DNA of 64,000 nt from Chryseobacterium indologenes (lineage in GTDB: Bacteria; Bacteroidota; Bacteroidia; Flavobacteriales; Weeksellaceae): the NCBI RefSeq assembly GCF_018362995.1, contig NZ_CP074372.1, positions 2,852,001 to 2,916,000 on the forward strand. Reading direction: 5' to 3'. Below, piece after piece: positions 35,219-45,222 of this stretch (its first letter is position 1; every line of letters starts with the position of its first letter). Position numbers and translations under genes: made by a program. The notes under the pieces are model-generated. The model had not been told where the DNA came from. It was given only the letters and a program-made list of their open reading frames with translations, and made no database searches.

Positions 35219-36466
35219 ATGTCAACAGCAGAACAAACAAAAAACTCACAGTATTTTATTGACCTTGAAGACAAACATGGAGCGCATAATTATCACCCGC
35301 TTCCAGTAGTTCTGGACCGCGGAGAAGGTGTTTTCGTTTGGGATGTAGAAGGCAAAAGGTATTATGATTTTCTTTCAGCATATTCTGCTGTAAACCAGGG
35401 ACACTCTCACCCTAAAATTGTAGAAGCATTGGTAGAGCAGGCAAAAAAATTGGCTTTAACATCAAGAGCGTTCTACAACTCTAAATTGGGAGAATACGAA
35501 CAAAAAATCACGACTCTTTTCGGGTTTGATAAAGTTTTACCAATGAACTCCGGAGCTGAAGCTGTGGAAACCGCAGTAAAACTAGCGAGAAAATGGAGTT
35601 ATGAAGTAAAAGGAATTTCGGAAAACGCAGCAAAAATTATTGTTTGTGAAAATAATTTCCACGGAAGAACAACAACTATCGTTTCTTTCTCTAATGATCC
35701 GGATGCCAACCAGAACTACGGACCTTTTACCCCAGGATTTATTAAAATTCCTTACAATGATATTACAGCCTTAGAAGAAGTTCTGAGCAGAGAAGCAGAT
35801 ACTATTGCTGCATTCCTTGTAGAACCTATTCAGGGAGAAGCCGGAGTATATGTTCCGGATGAAAACTTCCTTAAAAATGCTTCTGAACTATGTAAAAAAC
35901 ATAACGTTCTTTTTATTGCTGATGAAGTTCAGACTGGTATTGCAAGAACAGGAAGACTGATTGCATGCCACCACGAAGATGTACAACCGGATATTTTAAT
36001 TTTAGGGAAAGCCCTTTCCGGAGGAATGTACCCCGTATCAGCCGTTTTAGCTAACGACAGCATTATGAATGTTATCAAGCCGGGGCAGCACGGTTCTACA
36101 TTCGGAGGAAATCCTATTGCCTGTGCAGTAGCAGTAGCAGCATTGGACGTTGTAGCTGAAGAAAAATTATCCGAAAGAGCTGAAGAGCTTGGACAACTCT
36201 TCAGAGCTGAAATCAATAAGCTGATCGGAAAGACAGATCTTATTACCAAAGTAAGAGGAAAAGGACTTTTAAATGCTATCCTGATCAATGACACTCCTGA
36301 AAGCTCCACCGCATGGAACCTTTGCTTACAGTTGAAAGAAAACGGATTACTGGCAAAACCTACTCATGGTAACATCATCAGACTGGCGCCGCCATTGGTA
36401 ATTACTGAAGAGCAATTACTGGATTGTGTGAAGATTATTGAAAAGACGATTCTTGAGTATAAATAA
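35219..36466 (+). CDS. rocD: Ornithine aminotransferase
   Basis: 415 residues. It transfers the delta-amino group of ornithine to 2-oxoglutarate, linking arginine breakdown with proline and glutamate. It is a class III PLP enzyme: '[19 protein letters not shown]' binds the phosphate, '[16 protein letters not shown]' carries the PLP-contact aspartate, and the Schiff-base lysine is Lys264 in '[14 protein letters not shown]'. '[20 protein letters not shown]' at the start is typical of RocD. Its stop codon directly abuts the ATG of a glycosyltransferase gene. Confidence 0.95.
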   Translation: MSTAEQTKNSQYFIDLEDKHGAHNYHPLPVVLDRGEGVFVWDVEGKRYYDFLSAYSAVNQGHSHPKIVEALVEQAKKLALTSRAFYNSKLGEYEQKITTLFGFDKVLPMNSGAEAVETAVKLARKWSYEVKGISENAAKIIVCENNFHGRTTTIVSFSNDPDANQNYGPFTPGFIKIPYNDITALEEVLSREADTIAAFLVEPIQGEAGVYVPDENFLKNASELCKKHNVLFIADEVQTGIARTGRLIACHHEDVQPDILILGKALSGGMYPVSAVLANDSIMNVIKPGQHGSTFGGNPIACAVAVAALDVVAEEKLSERAEELGQLFRAEINKLIGKTDLITKVRGKGLLNAILINDTPESSTAWNLCLQLKENGLLAKPTHGNIIRLAPPLVITEEQLLDCVKIIEKTILEYK

Positions 36467-37255
36467 ATGGCTCTTTCCCTTGCAATCATTACTTATAATG
36501 AAGAAGAGAACATCGTAAGACTTTTAGATTCGTTAACAGATACTGTTGATGAAATCATTATTGTTGACAGCTTTTCGACAGACAGAACCAAAGAGATTTG
36601 CACTCAAAAATATCCTCAGGTAAAATTCTCTGAGAAAAAATTTAACGGGTATGGTGAACAAAAAAGCCATGCCCTTACTTTATGTTCTCATGAGTGGGTT
36701 TTGTTTCTGGATGCTGACGAAGTTCCCGATGAAGACATGAAAAGATCCATAACGGAAATTGTGTCTTCAGAAAGAACAGAGTTCAATGTGTATAAAGCAA
36801 GATTCAACAATCATCTTGGAGTTCACCTGATCAGATTTGGAGGATGGGGAAATGTATGCCGTGAAAGATTGTTCAGAAAAAAATACGCCAGGTATTCTGA
36901 TGATAAAGTTCATGAATTTTTGATTACCGATCAGAAAGCCGGTCTTCTGGAAGGAAAACTGAATCATTATACCTACAAAAGCATTCATCATCATGTCTCG
37001 AAAATCAATAAATATTCTGATATGATGGCTGAGAAAATGTATGAGAGAGGGAAAAAAATCAATAGATTTAAAATTATTGTAAGTCCTATCTTTGAATTTA
37101 CCAAAGTATTTATTTTCAAAAGAGGCTTTTTGGATGGATTTCCCGGTTTTTACATTGCCAAAACGATGTCTTATTACACTTTTTTAAAATATATTAAATT
37201 GCGTGAAAAAATAAGACTAGTGGAAATAGAAAAGGAAAAAAACAGAATAAAATAG
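36467..37255 (+). CDS. Family 2 glycosyltransferase, LPS-core type
   Basis: 262 residues. 'LSLAIITYNEEENIVRLLDSL' and 'IIIVDSFSTDRTKEIC' lead to 'EWVLFLDADEVPDEDM', the DxD motif, in the GT-A pattern of WaaE/KdtX-like enzymes that add a sugar to the LPS inner core. 'WGNVCRERLFRKKYARYSD' and 'VHEFL' match that subgroup. It begins at the base after the rocD stop, so the two are probably on one transcript, and it leads into a polysaccharide deacetylase. Confidence 0.9.
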   Translation: MALSLAIITYNEEENIVRLLDSLTDTVDEIIIVDSFSTDRTKEICTQKYPQVKFSEKKFNGYGEQKSHALTLCSHEWVLFLDADEVPDEDMKRSITEIVSSERTEFNVYKARFNNHLGVHLIRFGGWGNVCRERLFRKKYARYSDDKVHEFLITDQKAGLLEGKLNHYTYKSIHHHVSKINKYSDMMAEKMYERGKKINRFKIIVSPIFEFTKVFIFKRGFLDGFPGFYIAKTMSYYTFLKYIKLREKIRLVEIEKEKNRIK

Positions 37256-37256
37256 T

Positions 37257-38021
37257 ATGATTCTTTATCTTATTCCTGTTGTATTGGCTGTATTTATCGT
37301 TATATATTTCCGTCTCTATCTATTTGCTTTCCCACACAACAGACTGGTTATTCTTATGTACCATCAGATTGAAAAGGAAAGCCATGAAGATCTTACGGTA
37401 AGTTTAAAAAATCTTGAACAGCAGTTTTCTTACCTGAGCCGTAAAAGATATAATTCGCAGTTTTTTTCAGAACTTACTGCTTCCACGAAAAAAAACATCA
37501 TCATCACCTTTGATGACGGCTACAGAAATAACCTTGAATATCTGCCGTCTTTACTGGAAAAATATAATCTGAAAGCGACTATTTTTATTCCAACCGGATT
37601 TATTGAAAAGGGATATAACAATTATCCTATGATGACCTTTGATGAAATCAGAAATCTGGATAAAAAATATTTTGAAATTGCCCTTCACAGTCATGCCCAT
37701 GAAAATCTAAAAAATGCTTCTCTTGATTTTATAGAAAAAGATCTAAAAAAAAATATGAAAATTCTTGATGCCCAAAACATCAGGTATTCAAGAGTTTTAG
37801 CATATCCGTATGGAAAATATCCACAAAAAAAAGATGATAAATTAGCATTTTTTTCTATTTTAAAAAAAATAGGAATCGATTTTGCAGTAAGAATTGGAAA
37901 TAAGGTGAATTATTACCCTACCCGGCATCCATACGAGCTATGTAGAATTGATATAAAAGGCAAAGATTCGATCATAAAATTCAAATTAAAACTTATCTTT
38001 GGCAGATTAAAACTATTTTAA
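37257..38021 (+). CDS. Polysaccharide deacetylase (NodB-like)
   Basis: 254 residues. An N-terminal helix (ILYLIPVVLAVFIVIYF) anchors it at the inner membrane. The NodB homology motifs are present: 'LVILMYHQIEKE', 'NIIITFDDGYRNNLEYLP' (the Asp-Asp metal/catalytic pair), 'EIALHSHAHENLKN' (metal histidines) and 'LAYPYGKYPQK'. It should remove acetyl groups from amino sugars in a surface glycan. It begins one base after the upstream glycosyltransferase. Confidence 0.92.
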   Translation: MILYLIPVVLAVFIVIYFRLYLFAFPHNRLVILMYHQIEKESHEDLTVSLKNLEQQFSYLSRKRYNSQFFSELTASTKKNIIITFDDGYRNNLEYLPSLLEKYNLKATIFIPTGFIEKGYNNYPMMTFDEIRNLDKKYFEIALHSHAHENLKNASLDFIEKDLKKNMKILDAQNIRYSRVLAYPYGKYPQKKDDKLAFFSILKKIGIDFAVRIGNKVNYYPTRHPYELCRIDIKGKDSIIKFKLKLIFGRLKLF

Positions 38022-38073
38022 AAACAATATTAAAGGAGTATTCACGTACTTCTCTATCAAACAAATCGTTGTG

Positions 38074-38820
38074 ATGAATATAAGTGGTTTGATCATAACA
38101 TATAATGAAGAAAAAAATATACAGGATATCCTTGAGTCTTTTGATTTCTGTGACGAAATAGTAGTGATAGACTCATTTAGTACGGATAAAACTGTAGAAA
38201 TTGCAAAGAAATTCCCTAATGTAAAGGTGGTTCAAAATAAATTTGAAGACTTTACAAAGCAAAGAAATTTGGCTCTGGATTCTGCAAAAAATGACTGGGT
38301 GCTGTTTTTAGATGGTGACGAAAGACTTACAACGGCCCTGAAGCAGGAAATTAAAGATGAGCTGAATAAACCCGGGCAAAAAGATGCCTACTATTTTTAC
38401 AGGAAATTCTTTTTTGCTCAGAAACCGATTCATTTTTCAGGAACACAGTCTGATAAAAATTTCAGACTTTTCAGAAAATCGAAGGCCAGATATATGGCAG
38501 GAAAAAAGGTACACGAAACTCTGGAAGTCAACGGAACCATTGGGATTTTAAAAAATAAATTACTACATTACTCCGTTTCAGATTATGAATCTTATAGAAA
38601 AAAAATGATTCATTACGGAGTTTTAAAGGGGAAAGAACTGGCTGCAAAAGGGAAAAAGTACAATGTTTTAGTGCAATATCTTAAAACAGCTTTTAAATTC
38701 TTTAAGGCCTATATAATGAGACTGGGTATTTTAGACGGAAAAGAAGGGTATCAGTTATCTTACCTCCAATCTTTAAGCGTTTTTGAAACCTATGAATCAT
38801 TAAAAAAAGAGCAAAATTAG
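38074..38820 (+). CDS. Family 2 glycosyltransferase
   Basis: 248 residues from the ATG at 38074; a GTG one codon earlier is possible. 'ISGLIITYNEEKNIQDILES', 'IVVIDSFSTDKTVEIAKK' and 'DWVLFLDGDERLTT' mark a GT-A fold of the same subgroup as the protein at 36467-37255 (both keep DSFSTD and the DxDE). 'MAGKKVHETLEVNG' sits in the acceptor half. It is the first of four closely spaced glycosyltransferase genes on the plus strand. Confidence 0.9.
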   Translation: MNISGLIITYNEEKNIQDILESFDFCDEIVVIDSFSTDKTVEIAKKFPNVKVVQNKFEDFTKQRNLALDSAKNDWVLFLDGDERLTTALKQEIKDELNKPGQKDAYYFYRKFFFAQKPIHFSGTQSDKNFRLFRKSKARYMAGKKVHETLEVNGTIGILKNKLLHYSVSDYESYRKKMIHYGVLKGKELAAKGKKYNVLVQYLKTAFKFFKAYIMRLGILDGKEGYQLSYLQSLSVFETYESLKKEQN

Positions 38821-38824
38821 TTGA

Positions 38825-39811
38825 ATGAAGATTTGTATCATTAGTTATGATTTTTGGGATTATGATAAGTATATTGTTGAAGCATTATGCAAACGAGGTA
38901 TTGATGCCCATCATATAAAGATCAGCTCAGTTACTCATTCCAATTTCAATGAAAGAGCTGTAAATGCTTTAAGCAAAACCTTTTTAAATAAAAATCTTAA
39001 GACTGAAAAAAGACAGAAATACGTTCTGGATGCCCTTGAAAAATTAGGACATCAGGATCAGATACTGGTGATGAATCCTGATACATTTGATCTTTCAACG
39101 CTTGAAAAAATCCGAAAATATACAGACCGTCTGGTTACTTATCTTTATGACAACCTTGAAAGAGTACCTGTAGAAGATAAACTATACCTTTTTGACAAAG
39201 TATTTTCCTTTGACTATATAGATGTTAAAAAGCATGGTTTTGAAAAGCTGACGAATTATATTTATCTGCCGCACTGTGCAAAAGAAATTCAGCAGCCTGA
39301 AATGGATCTTTTCTATATCACTTCTTATGATAACAGAAGAGTTTCACTGATAAAATTACTGGCTAAAAAGCTGATTGAACAGGGACTGAAGTTTCAGATT
39401 ATGATCATCGGAAAAAAATCATGGAAACATCAGCTGACGAATATTTTCATGACGGTACCTAAAAACCTCTTCCTGATTTTCAGCATCAAAAAGATCCCTC
39501 ATAACGACCTTCCTAAATATTATAAAAATTCGAAAGTGTTGCTTGACCTGATGCGTGAAGGTCAATATGGGCTTAGTTTCAGAGTTTTTGAAGCAATGTC
39601 TCTGGAGAAGAAAATCATTACTGATAATGAAGCCATTAAAACCTATGATTTTTACAACCCCAATAATATTTTGATTTTAAACAAAAATATTAGTAATCTT
39701 GACAAATCTTTTTTTGAAACACCTTACGAAAAAATTCCTGAGGAAATCTACTACAGATATACTTTGGATAGTTGGGTAAACAAAGTTTTTGAACTTGATA
39801 CTAAAAACTAG
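38825..39811 (+). CDS. GT-B type glycosyltransferase, CgeB-like
   Basis: 328 residues, no signal peptide. The N-terminus 'MKICIISYDFWDYDKYIVEA' and C-terminal 'YYKNSKVLLDLMREGQYGLS' with 'FRVFEAMSLEKKIITDNEA' resemble the nucleotide-sugar half of CgeB/GT4-like enzymes, though the match is looser than for its neighbours. It starts four bases after the preceding stop. The sugar and acceptor are unknown. Confidence 0.7.
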   Translation: MKICIISYDFWDYDKYIVEALCKRGIDAHHIKISSVTHSNFNERAVNALSKTFLNKNLKTEKRQKYVLDALEKLGHQDQILVMNPDTFDLSTLEKIRKYTDRLVTYLYDNLERVPVEDKLYLFDKVFSFDYIDVKKHGFEKLTNYIYLPHCAKEIQQPEMDLFYITSYDNRRVSLIKLLAKKLIEQGLKFQIMIIGKKSWKHQLTNIFMTVPKNLFLIFSIKKIPHNDLPKYYKNSKVLLDLMREGQYGLSFRVFEAMSLEKKIITDNEAIKTYDFYNPNNILILNKNISNLDKSFFETPYEKIPEEIYYRYTLDSWVNKVFELDTKN

Positions 39812-39814
39812 CAA

Positions 39815-41002
39815 ATGGGAATCTTAAAAAAAATAAAAAAACACTTCGAAAGGAAAGAAAAGCTCAAATATCTTCAGTCAAAGGATATAGTCAACATCAA
39901 TCTGTATGACGATTCCCAAAAAACAATCCTGTTTGCTTCAAGAGATTTCCCCGCTCATGATAAAGAATCCGGGGCTAACAGACTGAAAGAACTTATATTA
40001 ATCTACAAAGAATTAGGATACAACTGTATTTTATTTGCCCCTCATATTTTTGAAGACGACTCTTATGTAAAGTTTTATCAGCAGCATCATGTTATGGTGT
40101 ATGTAGAGAACAATAAATACAAGAATATCTATGATTTCCTGTCTGCTTTTAAAAAGGTAGATTACGTTTGGTTTAATGGGCCGCTTGCCCTGAATCTATT
40201 TTACAAAAAGATGAAAGCTGTCCTGCCTTCTACCCGATTCATTTATGATATGGTAGATATTCATTTTTTAAGGTTTAAAAGAGCAATCGAACTGGAACCT
40301 ACCCGTATTTCTTTAAAGAAAAATTATAAACATTTCTTCCGTTTGGAAACGGTTGTTGCCCCACAGCTGGACTACATTATTGCCATCTCCGATAAAGAGA
40401 AAGAAATCATGAGCCAGTACGCAGATAAAAATAAGATCATTACCATATCGAACATTCACTATCCTAAGATTGATATTTCAGAAAGGAAGAACTTTAGTGA
40501 CAGTAAAGGAATTACGTTCATCGGATCTATCCATGAACCGAATATTGATGCGGTAAAGTTCCTGTATGAAAAAATAATGCCCATTGTCTGGAAAACCAAT
40601 CCTGAGCTGGAAGTAAGCATCATTGGGAATGTTTCTGAAAAACTGGATCTTAAACTATATTCTAAGTTTAAATTTTTAGGATTTGTAGAAAATATTGAAG
40701 AGCATTTCATGAATTCTAAAATCATGGTAGCTCCTTTACGGTTTGGAGCTGGAGTAAAAGGAAAAATCGGGCAGGCCTTTGAATATTTTTTCCCGGTGGT
40801 CACTACAGATATCGGCGCTGAAGGGATGAAGCTTACAGATAAAAAAAATGTATTGATTGCCAATGATGAAAATAGTTTTGCAGAGGCCATCATTCAGCTG
40901 AATACTAATGAAGAGCTTTGGAATACATTAAGCCAAAATTCTGTAGATAGCCTGAGAGCATTTTCACCTGAAGAAGTAAAAGAAAAACTTAAAACACTAT
41001 AA
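39815..41002 (+). CDS. Family 4 glycosyltransferase
   Basis: 395 residues, GT-B fold. Motifs in the C-terminal domain are 'GITFIGSIHEPNIDAVKFLY', 'EVSIIGNVSEKLDLKLYSK', 'FLGFVENIEEHFMNSKIMV' and 'PLRFGAGVKGKIGQAFEYFF', with the donor-binding glutamate in the last of these. The first residues are a basic helix (KKIKKHFERKEKLKYLQ), possibly for peripheral membrane contact. It follows its neighbour by three bases. Confidence 0.9.
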   Translation: MGILKKIKKHFERKEKLKYLQSKDIVNINLYDDSQKTILFASRDFPAHDKESGANRLKELILIYKELGYNCILFAPHIFEDDSYVKFYQQHHVMVYVENNKYKNIYDFLSAFKKVDYVWFNGPLALNLFYKKMKAVLPSTRFIYDMVDIHFLRFKRAIELEPTRISLKKNYKHFFRLETVVAPQLDYIIAISDKEKEIMSQYADKNKIITISNIHYPKIDISERKNFSDSKGITFIGSIHEPNIDAVKFLYEKIMPIVWKTNPELEVSIIGNVSEKLDLKLYSKFKFLGFVENIEEHFMNSKIMVAPLRFGAGVKGKIGQAFEYFFPVVTTDIGAEGMKLTDKKNVLIANDENSFAEAIIQLNTNEELWNTLSQNSVDSLRAFSPEEVKEKLKTL

Positions 41003-41005
41003 TAT

Positions 41006-42247
41006 ATGTCATTAAGCGTAAACTATCACGGTTTTTTTGAGGGAAATTTTGGGATAGCAGAGGCAACAAGGCTTAATGCTGCAGCTATGGAAAGCCAGGG
41101 CATTACAGTAAACCGCATCAGCTACTCAAGTGACACTCTTGAAAAGTCTAAAAGTGACGCACAGCCCAATGCATTAATTAATATTTTTCACATTAACAGT
41201 AATGTGACCCACGAATTTTTTTCAAAAAACCAGGATATCAATCTTGCAGGTCATTACAATATTGTCTATTGGGCCTGGGAATTTCCCGAAGTTTCAGATA
41301 AAACAGTTGAGTTTCTGAATATTTTCGATGAATTATGGGTTCCTAGTGATTTCTGTGTCAATATTTTTACAAAATATACAGGAATTCCTGTGATGAGATT
41401 CTCCCATCCGATTCAGAAGCTACCTCCTTCTGATGAATTTGATTTTGAAGAATACAATATTAAACCCGGCTCAAATGTATATATTACAATTTTTGATTCG
41501 TTAAGTACTACCATCAGAAAAAACCCTGAAGCTACAATTGAAGCCTTTATTAATGTTTTCAAAAATGATCCGGAGAGTGTTCTCATTGTAAAAACGCATA
41601 ATCTTGACAGGAGTAAAGATGCACAGACAGTATTGGAAAAATACGCCGGCATTTCAAATATTATCATTATTAATGAGCATTTCTCAAAAGAAAAACTTCA
41701 TTCATTGATTCAGAAATCTGATGTTCTTATTTCTTTACATGGTTCTGAAGGTTTCGGACTGACTATGGCAGAGGCTATGGCTTACGGAAAAATTGTTGTA
41801 GGAACCGGATATTCCGGAAATCTGGACTTTATGAATGTAAACAACAGCTTTCTTATTCAATATGATTTTATTAAAACCTCTAATACCAAAGGATTAATTG
41901 CTGAAGGACTTACTTTAGCAAGACCAAATTTGGAGGATGCCACCCAAAAGCTTCAGTATATAAAAAATAATTTCAAGTCCTTAACCTCTATTCAACAAAG
42001 TGCAGAAGCTCAGATCAGAGATCATTTTTCTCTTGAAGCTATAGGAAAACTGCTTAAGCTGAGACTTTCTTTTATTGACCAGATGGACAAAAAGGAAAAT
42101 ACTTCAGAAAATAGTGTCGGAAACGTTTTTTATCTTGCCGAAATAGACAGATTGAGTGGCAGAGTGAATTACCTTGAAAAGACATTATACAATAAAATAC
42201 GAAAAAAAGTAAATATCTTTTTAAAGAAAATAAAAGGTAAAAAATAA
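41006..42247 (+). CDS. Family 4 glycosyltransferase, paralog of the facing gene
   Basis: 413 residues. The start 'GFFEGNFGIAEATRLNAAAM' and the donor site 'SLHGSEGFGLTMAEAMAYGK' followed by 'GTGYSGNLDFMN' are the family 4 pattern. The same blocks appear in the convergent protein at 42296-43582, so the two are paralogs. The C-terminus is a lysine-rich tail (KVNIFLKKIKGKK), as in the paralog. It ends the plus-strand run. Confidence 0.92.
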   Translation: MSLSVNYHGFFEGNFGIAEATRLNAAAMESQGITVNRISYSSDTLEKSKSDAQPNALINIFHINSNVTHEFFSKNQDINLAGHYNIVYWAWEFPEVSDKTVEFLNIFDELWVPSDFCVNIFTKYTGIPVMRFSHPIQKLPPSDEFDFEEYNIKPGSNVYITIFDSLSTTIRKNPEATIEAFINVFKNDPESVLIVKTHNLDRSKDAQTVLEKYAGISNIIIINEHFSKEKLHSLIQKSDVLISLHGSEGFGLTMAEAMAYGKIVVGTGYSGNLDFMNVNNSFLIQYDFIKTSNTKGLIAEGLTLARPNLEDATQKLQYIKNNFKSLTSIQQSAEAQIRDHFSLEAIGKLLKLRLSFIDQMDKKENTSENSVGNVFYLAEIDRLSGRVNYLEKTLYNKIRKKVNIFLKKIKGKK

Positions 42248-42251
42248 AAAA

Positions 42252-42278
42252 AGCGGTGGTTTCATTGAATCTACCGCT
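42252..42278. terminator. Hairpin between the convergent glycosyltransferase genes
   Basis: AGCGGT (42252-42257) pairs with ACCGCT (42273-42278), flanked by an A run on the left and a T-rich stretch on the right. It can serve both strands. Confidence 0.65.
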
Positions 42279-42295
42279 CTTTAATTTTACTGAAA

Positions 42296-43582
42296 TTATT
42301 TTTTTCCTTTCCTATTTCTAAAATACATTTTGATATCATATATCCACTGTATAGGCTTGCTCTTTTTGTAAATCCTCAGATCTTTTTTCAAAAATAGACT
42401 GTCCGCATATAATTTTATTAATGCCGATCTGCTTTGCTGAATCTTACCCTCAGAAATCAGCTCTATGGACCTTTCTCTGATCAGTTTCCCTACTCCTTCG
42501 AGTGAAAAGTCATTGGTAATTGTTTTACGTGCATTATCTGATGCAGCTTTTACATCATCTCCACCCTGGTATATTTTTTTTAGATATTGAGAAGCTTCTT
42601 CCAGTGAAGGTTCAGACCAGATGGTATTGGAATCATAATTAAGATCATCTGAACCGTAAGATACTTTCTCAGCATTCACTAAGAAACTGTTTTCAGCATT
42701 CATAAACTGCAGATTTCCGGAATATCCTGTAGCAATAACAGGCTTTCCAAAATACATAGCCTCTGCCATAGTCAGTCCGAAACCTTCAGATCTGTGAAGA
42801 GAAATATAGCTGTCACAGGTACTGATTACATAGTTCAAAGCATTTTTGTCAAAAATCTTTTCTACCACTTTGATCTTCACAGATTCTCCGATAGCCTCTT
42901 TTATCTGCTCCTTTTCCAAAGAAAACTTATCAGATTTAGAGGTTTTAATGGTTAAAAAAGCATTATTCTCTTTTCCTTCAAAAGTCTCTCTGAATACCTT
43001 GATCAGATTGAGTACATTTTTTCTTTGGATAGAACTATTATAATCGAATATGAATAAAAAATTAAAGAAGTCGGTATTATAAAAATTCAATGCTTCAGAA
43101 TCTTCTGTCGGCTTCAGGTTAATATCAATGGGATGCGGAATCACTTTTACCGGAGAAGCGATATACTTTTCAATACATTTTTTGCAATATTCCGAAGGAG
43201 TCCATACCTCATCGAAAAGGTTAATATTCAAAAGATAATCTTCCGGAATAGTTTCTGATTCCCAGGCCATATACAGAATATTGTATTTTCTTTCAAAAAA
43301 AGAATAATCGAAATATTCAAAGAAGTTCGACATTTCCGAAACAGATGCTGAAACCTGAACCAAATTGATAGGATGATCTGCTTTATCAGAAAAACTGGTA
43401 AAGGTCTGATCATTAGTATCATGATTGGTTCTCACATCATAATTCATCAAATTAATGGGAATACCTGCACTCTGCATCGCTTTACAATTAAGCCTTGTTG
43501 CCTCCGCAATGCCAAACTCTCCATTAATAAATCCAAAAACGTTAATTCCTAAATCTGCCATTTTAGTTGTGTAATAATTCAA
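42296..43582 (-). CDS. Family 4 glycosyltransferase, paralog of the facing gene
   Basis: 428 residues. 'GFINGEFGIAEATRLNCKAM', 'SLHRSEGFGLTMAEAMYFGK' and 'ATGYSGNLQFMNAENSFLV' match the plus-strand paralog, as does the basic end (YFRNRKGKK). It is the last gene of a three-gene minus-strand operon and starts five bases after the preceding stop. The pair may add similar sugars to different acceptors (inference). Confidence 0.92.
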   Translation of the reverse strand: MNYYTTKMADLGINVFGFINGEFGIAEATRLNCKAMQSAGIPINLMNYDVRTNHDTNDQTFTSFSDKADHPINLVQVSASVSEMSNFFEYFDYSFFERKYNILYMAWESETIPEDYLLNINLFDEVWTPSEYCKKCIEKYIASPVKVIPHPIDINLKPTEDSEALNFYNTDFFNFLFIFDYNSSIQRKNVLNLIKVFRETFEGKENNAFLTIKTSKSDKFSLEKEQIKEAIGESVKIKVVEKIFDKNALNYVISTCDSYISLHRSEGFGLTMAEAMYFGKPVIATGYSGNLQFMNAENSFLVNAEKVSYGSDDLNYDSNTIWSEPSLEEASQYLKKIYQGGDDVKAASDNARKTITNDFSLEGVGKLIRERSIELISEGKIQQSRSALIKLYADSLFLKKDLRIYKKSKPIQWIYDIKMYFRNRKGKK

Positions 43583-43587
43583 CCTGA

Positions 43588-44241
43588 TTAATCTTCCAAA
43601 GTTTCATAAAAATTATTCTGCTTTTGCTGCTTTTCAAAATTCTTTTTATGAATTAATGATAGTTCATATTTCTTTGGAATTTCTGTAAAATTTTTATTTC
43701 CATAGAGTACTTCATGTACTTTATTTTTCCAGAAGATTTTTTTATTGTTCTTAATAATCCTCGCCTGATAATCAGGAAAATTAATATAACCTTCGTTATT
43801 CATGTTCCAGCCCATCTGCTGTACATATTCTTCTGTAATTCCTTCTACAATATTGATTCTGGGAACGTAAAATATTTCGACACTTTTTTCTTTTTTAAGA
43901 TAAGGTTTCAATGTTTTGATGAAATGCTCAGTAGGATATTCATCTGCATCAATCTGAAACAGGTATTGGCAAGTCGCCTTTTCTATTAATCTGTTTTTAA
44001 AAGTGGCAAAGTCACCTTCCAGTTTTGCTTCAATTTTTATAATATTATCATATTTACCCAGCAGTTCTGTCACCTCTTTATTTTTATTGGTAATATCCTG
44101 AAGTACAATAACCTCATCATTCTTGTCAATCAAAGGAAGAAGGACATCCAATAATTTTTTCAGTTCATTAGCTTCATCATTGACCGTAATACCATAAGAA
44201 ACTGTTATAAATTTGCTGGAAATTCGTGAAAGTAGGCTCAT
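43588..44241 (-). CDS. Family 2-like glycosyltransferase
   Basis: 217 residues. 'FITVSYGITVNDEANELKKL' opens a GT-A fold, and 'YLFQIDADEYPTEHFI' supplies the DxD motif. 'GYINFPDYQARIIKNNKKI' and 'FWKNKVHEVLYGNKNF' fill the acceptor half, as in the LPS-core family 2 enzymes. It is shorter than usual (~250) but complete in motifs. It lies three bases after the upstream gene of the operon. Confidence 0.82.
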   Translation of the reverse strand: MSLLSRISSKFITVSYGITVNDEANELKKLLDVLLPLIDKNDEVIVLQDITNKNKEVTELLGKYDNIIKIEAKLEGDFATFKNRLIEKATCQYLFQIDADEYPTEHFIKTLKPYLKKEKSVEIFYVPRINIVEGITEEYVQQMGWNMNNEGYINFPDYQARIIKNNKKIFWKNKVHEVLYGNKNFTEIPKKYELSLIHKKNFEKQQKQNNFYETLED

Positions 44242-44244
44242 AAT

Positions 44245-45042
44245 TTAATTATAGATTATAGGATAATTGCCGGAAAAATGAGTAAAGTAATTTTCAGCAA
44301 TGACTTGTTGTACGTAATTCTTATACTTCTTTGTGGGATAAAAACAGTATCCTGATTTTTTGTAGTAATATTTTCTAAAAAACTGCGGAAGTTTTTTCTC
44401 ATCATGTTCTACCTCTTTTCCTTTTTCCGTTCCTTTTATTTTGTATAAAATCTGAACATTGAAAGCAGGAGGTAAAGCTTCAAACCAATTGTTGATCTGG
44501 GAAAAATAAGCGAAAGGTGTTTCTTCAAAACTATTCAGTTCACCCTGATTGTGTTCTGAAAAATAATATTCTTTGAAAATATCAGCTACCTTTTCCGGTC
44601 TGAAAATAAACACACCGCCATTGATACTTCCCTGCAGTAAAGGATTCGCCTCAAAATGACGGTCAGTAAAATACATCTCGCTGGTCTCTTCCAGTATTCT
44701 CGGAATATGTCCCCAGGTTTTATTAAATTCTTCAGTACCTCTCGGATCAAGAATAGCCCCGAAATATTTGTCTTCCGGAAGATAATCAAAGACAGAAGGT
44801 GCTTTATCTGAAATAATAATATCAAGGTCTAAGAAAAGAACCATATCATACTCCTTTGTTTCTGAAGGAATCAAAAGCTTTTGAGAAAGAAGCGGACGAT
44901 GAAAAGTATCATCCATTGGTCTATCAATGATCTTTAAATCTGCACCACACTTTTTAGCATAGCTTTCAAACCCAGATCTGTTTTTATTATACATTTTCCA
45001 GTACTTCTCTCCTACGATAAAAAGGCAGATTGCTTTTTTCAT
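44245..45042 (-). CDS. Nucleotide-sugar transferase, GT8-like
   Basis: 265 residues. 'KAICLFIVGEKYWKMYNKNR' starts the nucleotide-binding half, 'YDMVLFLDLDIIISDKAPSV' holds a DxD metal motif, and 'LLQGSINGGVFIFRP' matches the sugar-binding loop of GT8-type galactosyl/glucosyltransferases. First gene of the minus-strand operon, with a TATTTTTG box on the minus strand at 45072-45065, about 23 bases before the ATG. Confidence 0.72.
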   Translation of the reverse strand: MKKAICLFIVGEKYWKMYNKNRSGFESYAKKCGADLKIIDRPMDDTFHRPLLSQKLLIPSETKEYDMVLFLDLDIIISDKAPSVFDYLPEDKYFGAILDPRGTEEFNKTWGHIPRILEETSEMYFTDRHFEANPLLQGSINGGVFIFRPEKVADIFKEYYFSEHNQGELNSFEETPFAYFSQINNWFEALPPAFNVQILYKIKGTEKGKEVEHDEKKLPQFFRKYYYKKSGYCFYPTKKYKNYVQQVIAENYFTHFSGNYPIIYN

Positions 45043-45166
45043 TGATCATCTAAATTTTAAGGTACAAAAATACATTTTTAATGGTAAGACTGCCGGAAAT
45101 ATCCTTCCAGTGTTTCAATATCAACGAAAATAATGTCCGAATATTTATCTTATCCTTCATTCTATT

Positions 45167-45194
45167 AAAAAACCGCCTCAAAACTGAGACGGTT
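45167..45194 (-). terminator. Terminator after the first MACPF gene
   Basis: On the minus strand AACCGTCTC (45194-45186) pairs with GAGGCGGTT (45179-45171), one mismatch or wobble, and then reaches a T run at 45172-45167. Confidence 0.7.
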
Positions 45195-45222
45195 CTTTGG
45201 TTGTAAAATTTTAATATTTCAA

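Noticed and set aside
35929..36309. 126-codon minus-strand frame inside rocD
   Set aside because: It is a shadow of rocD with no independent signal.
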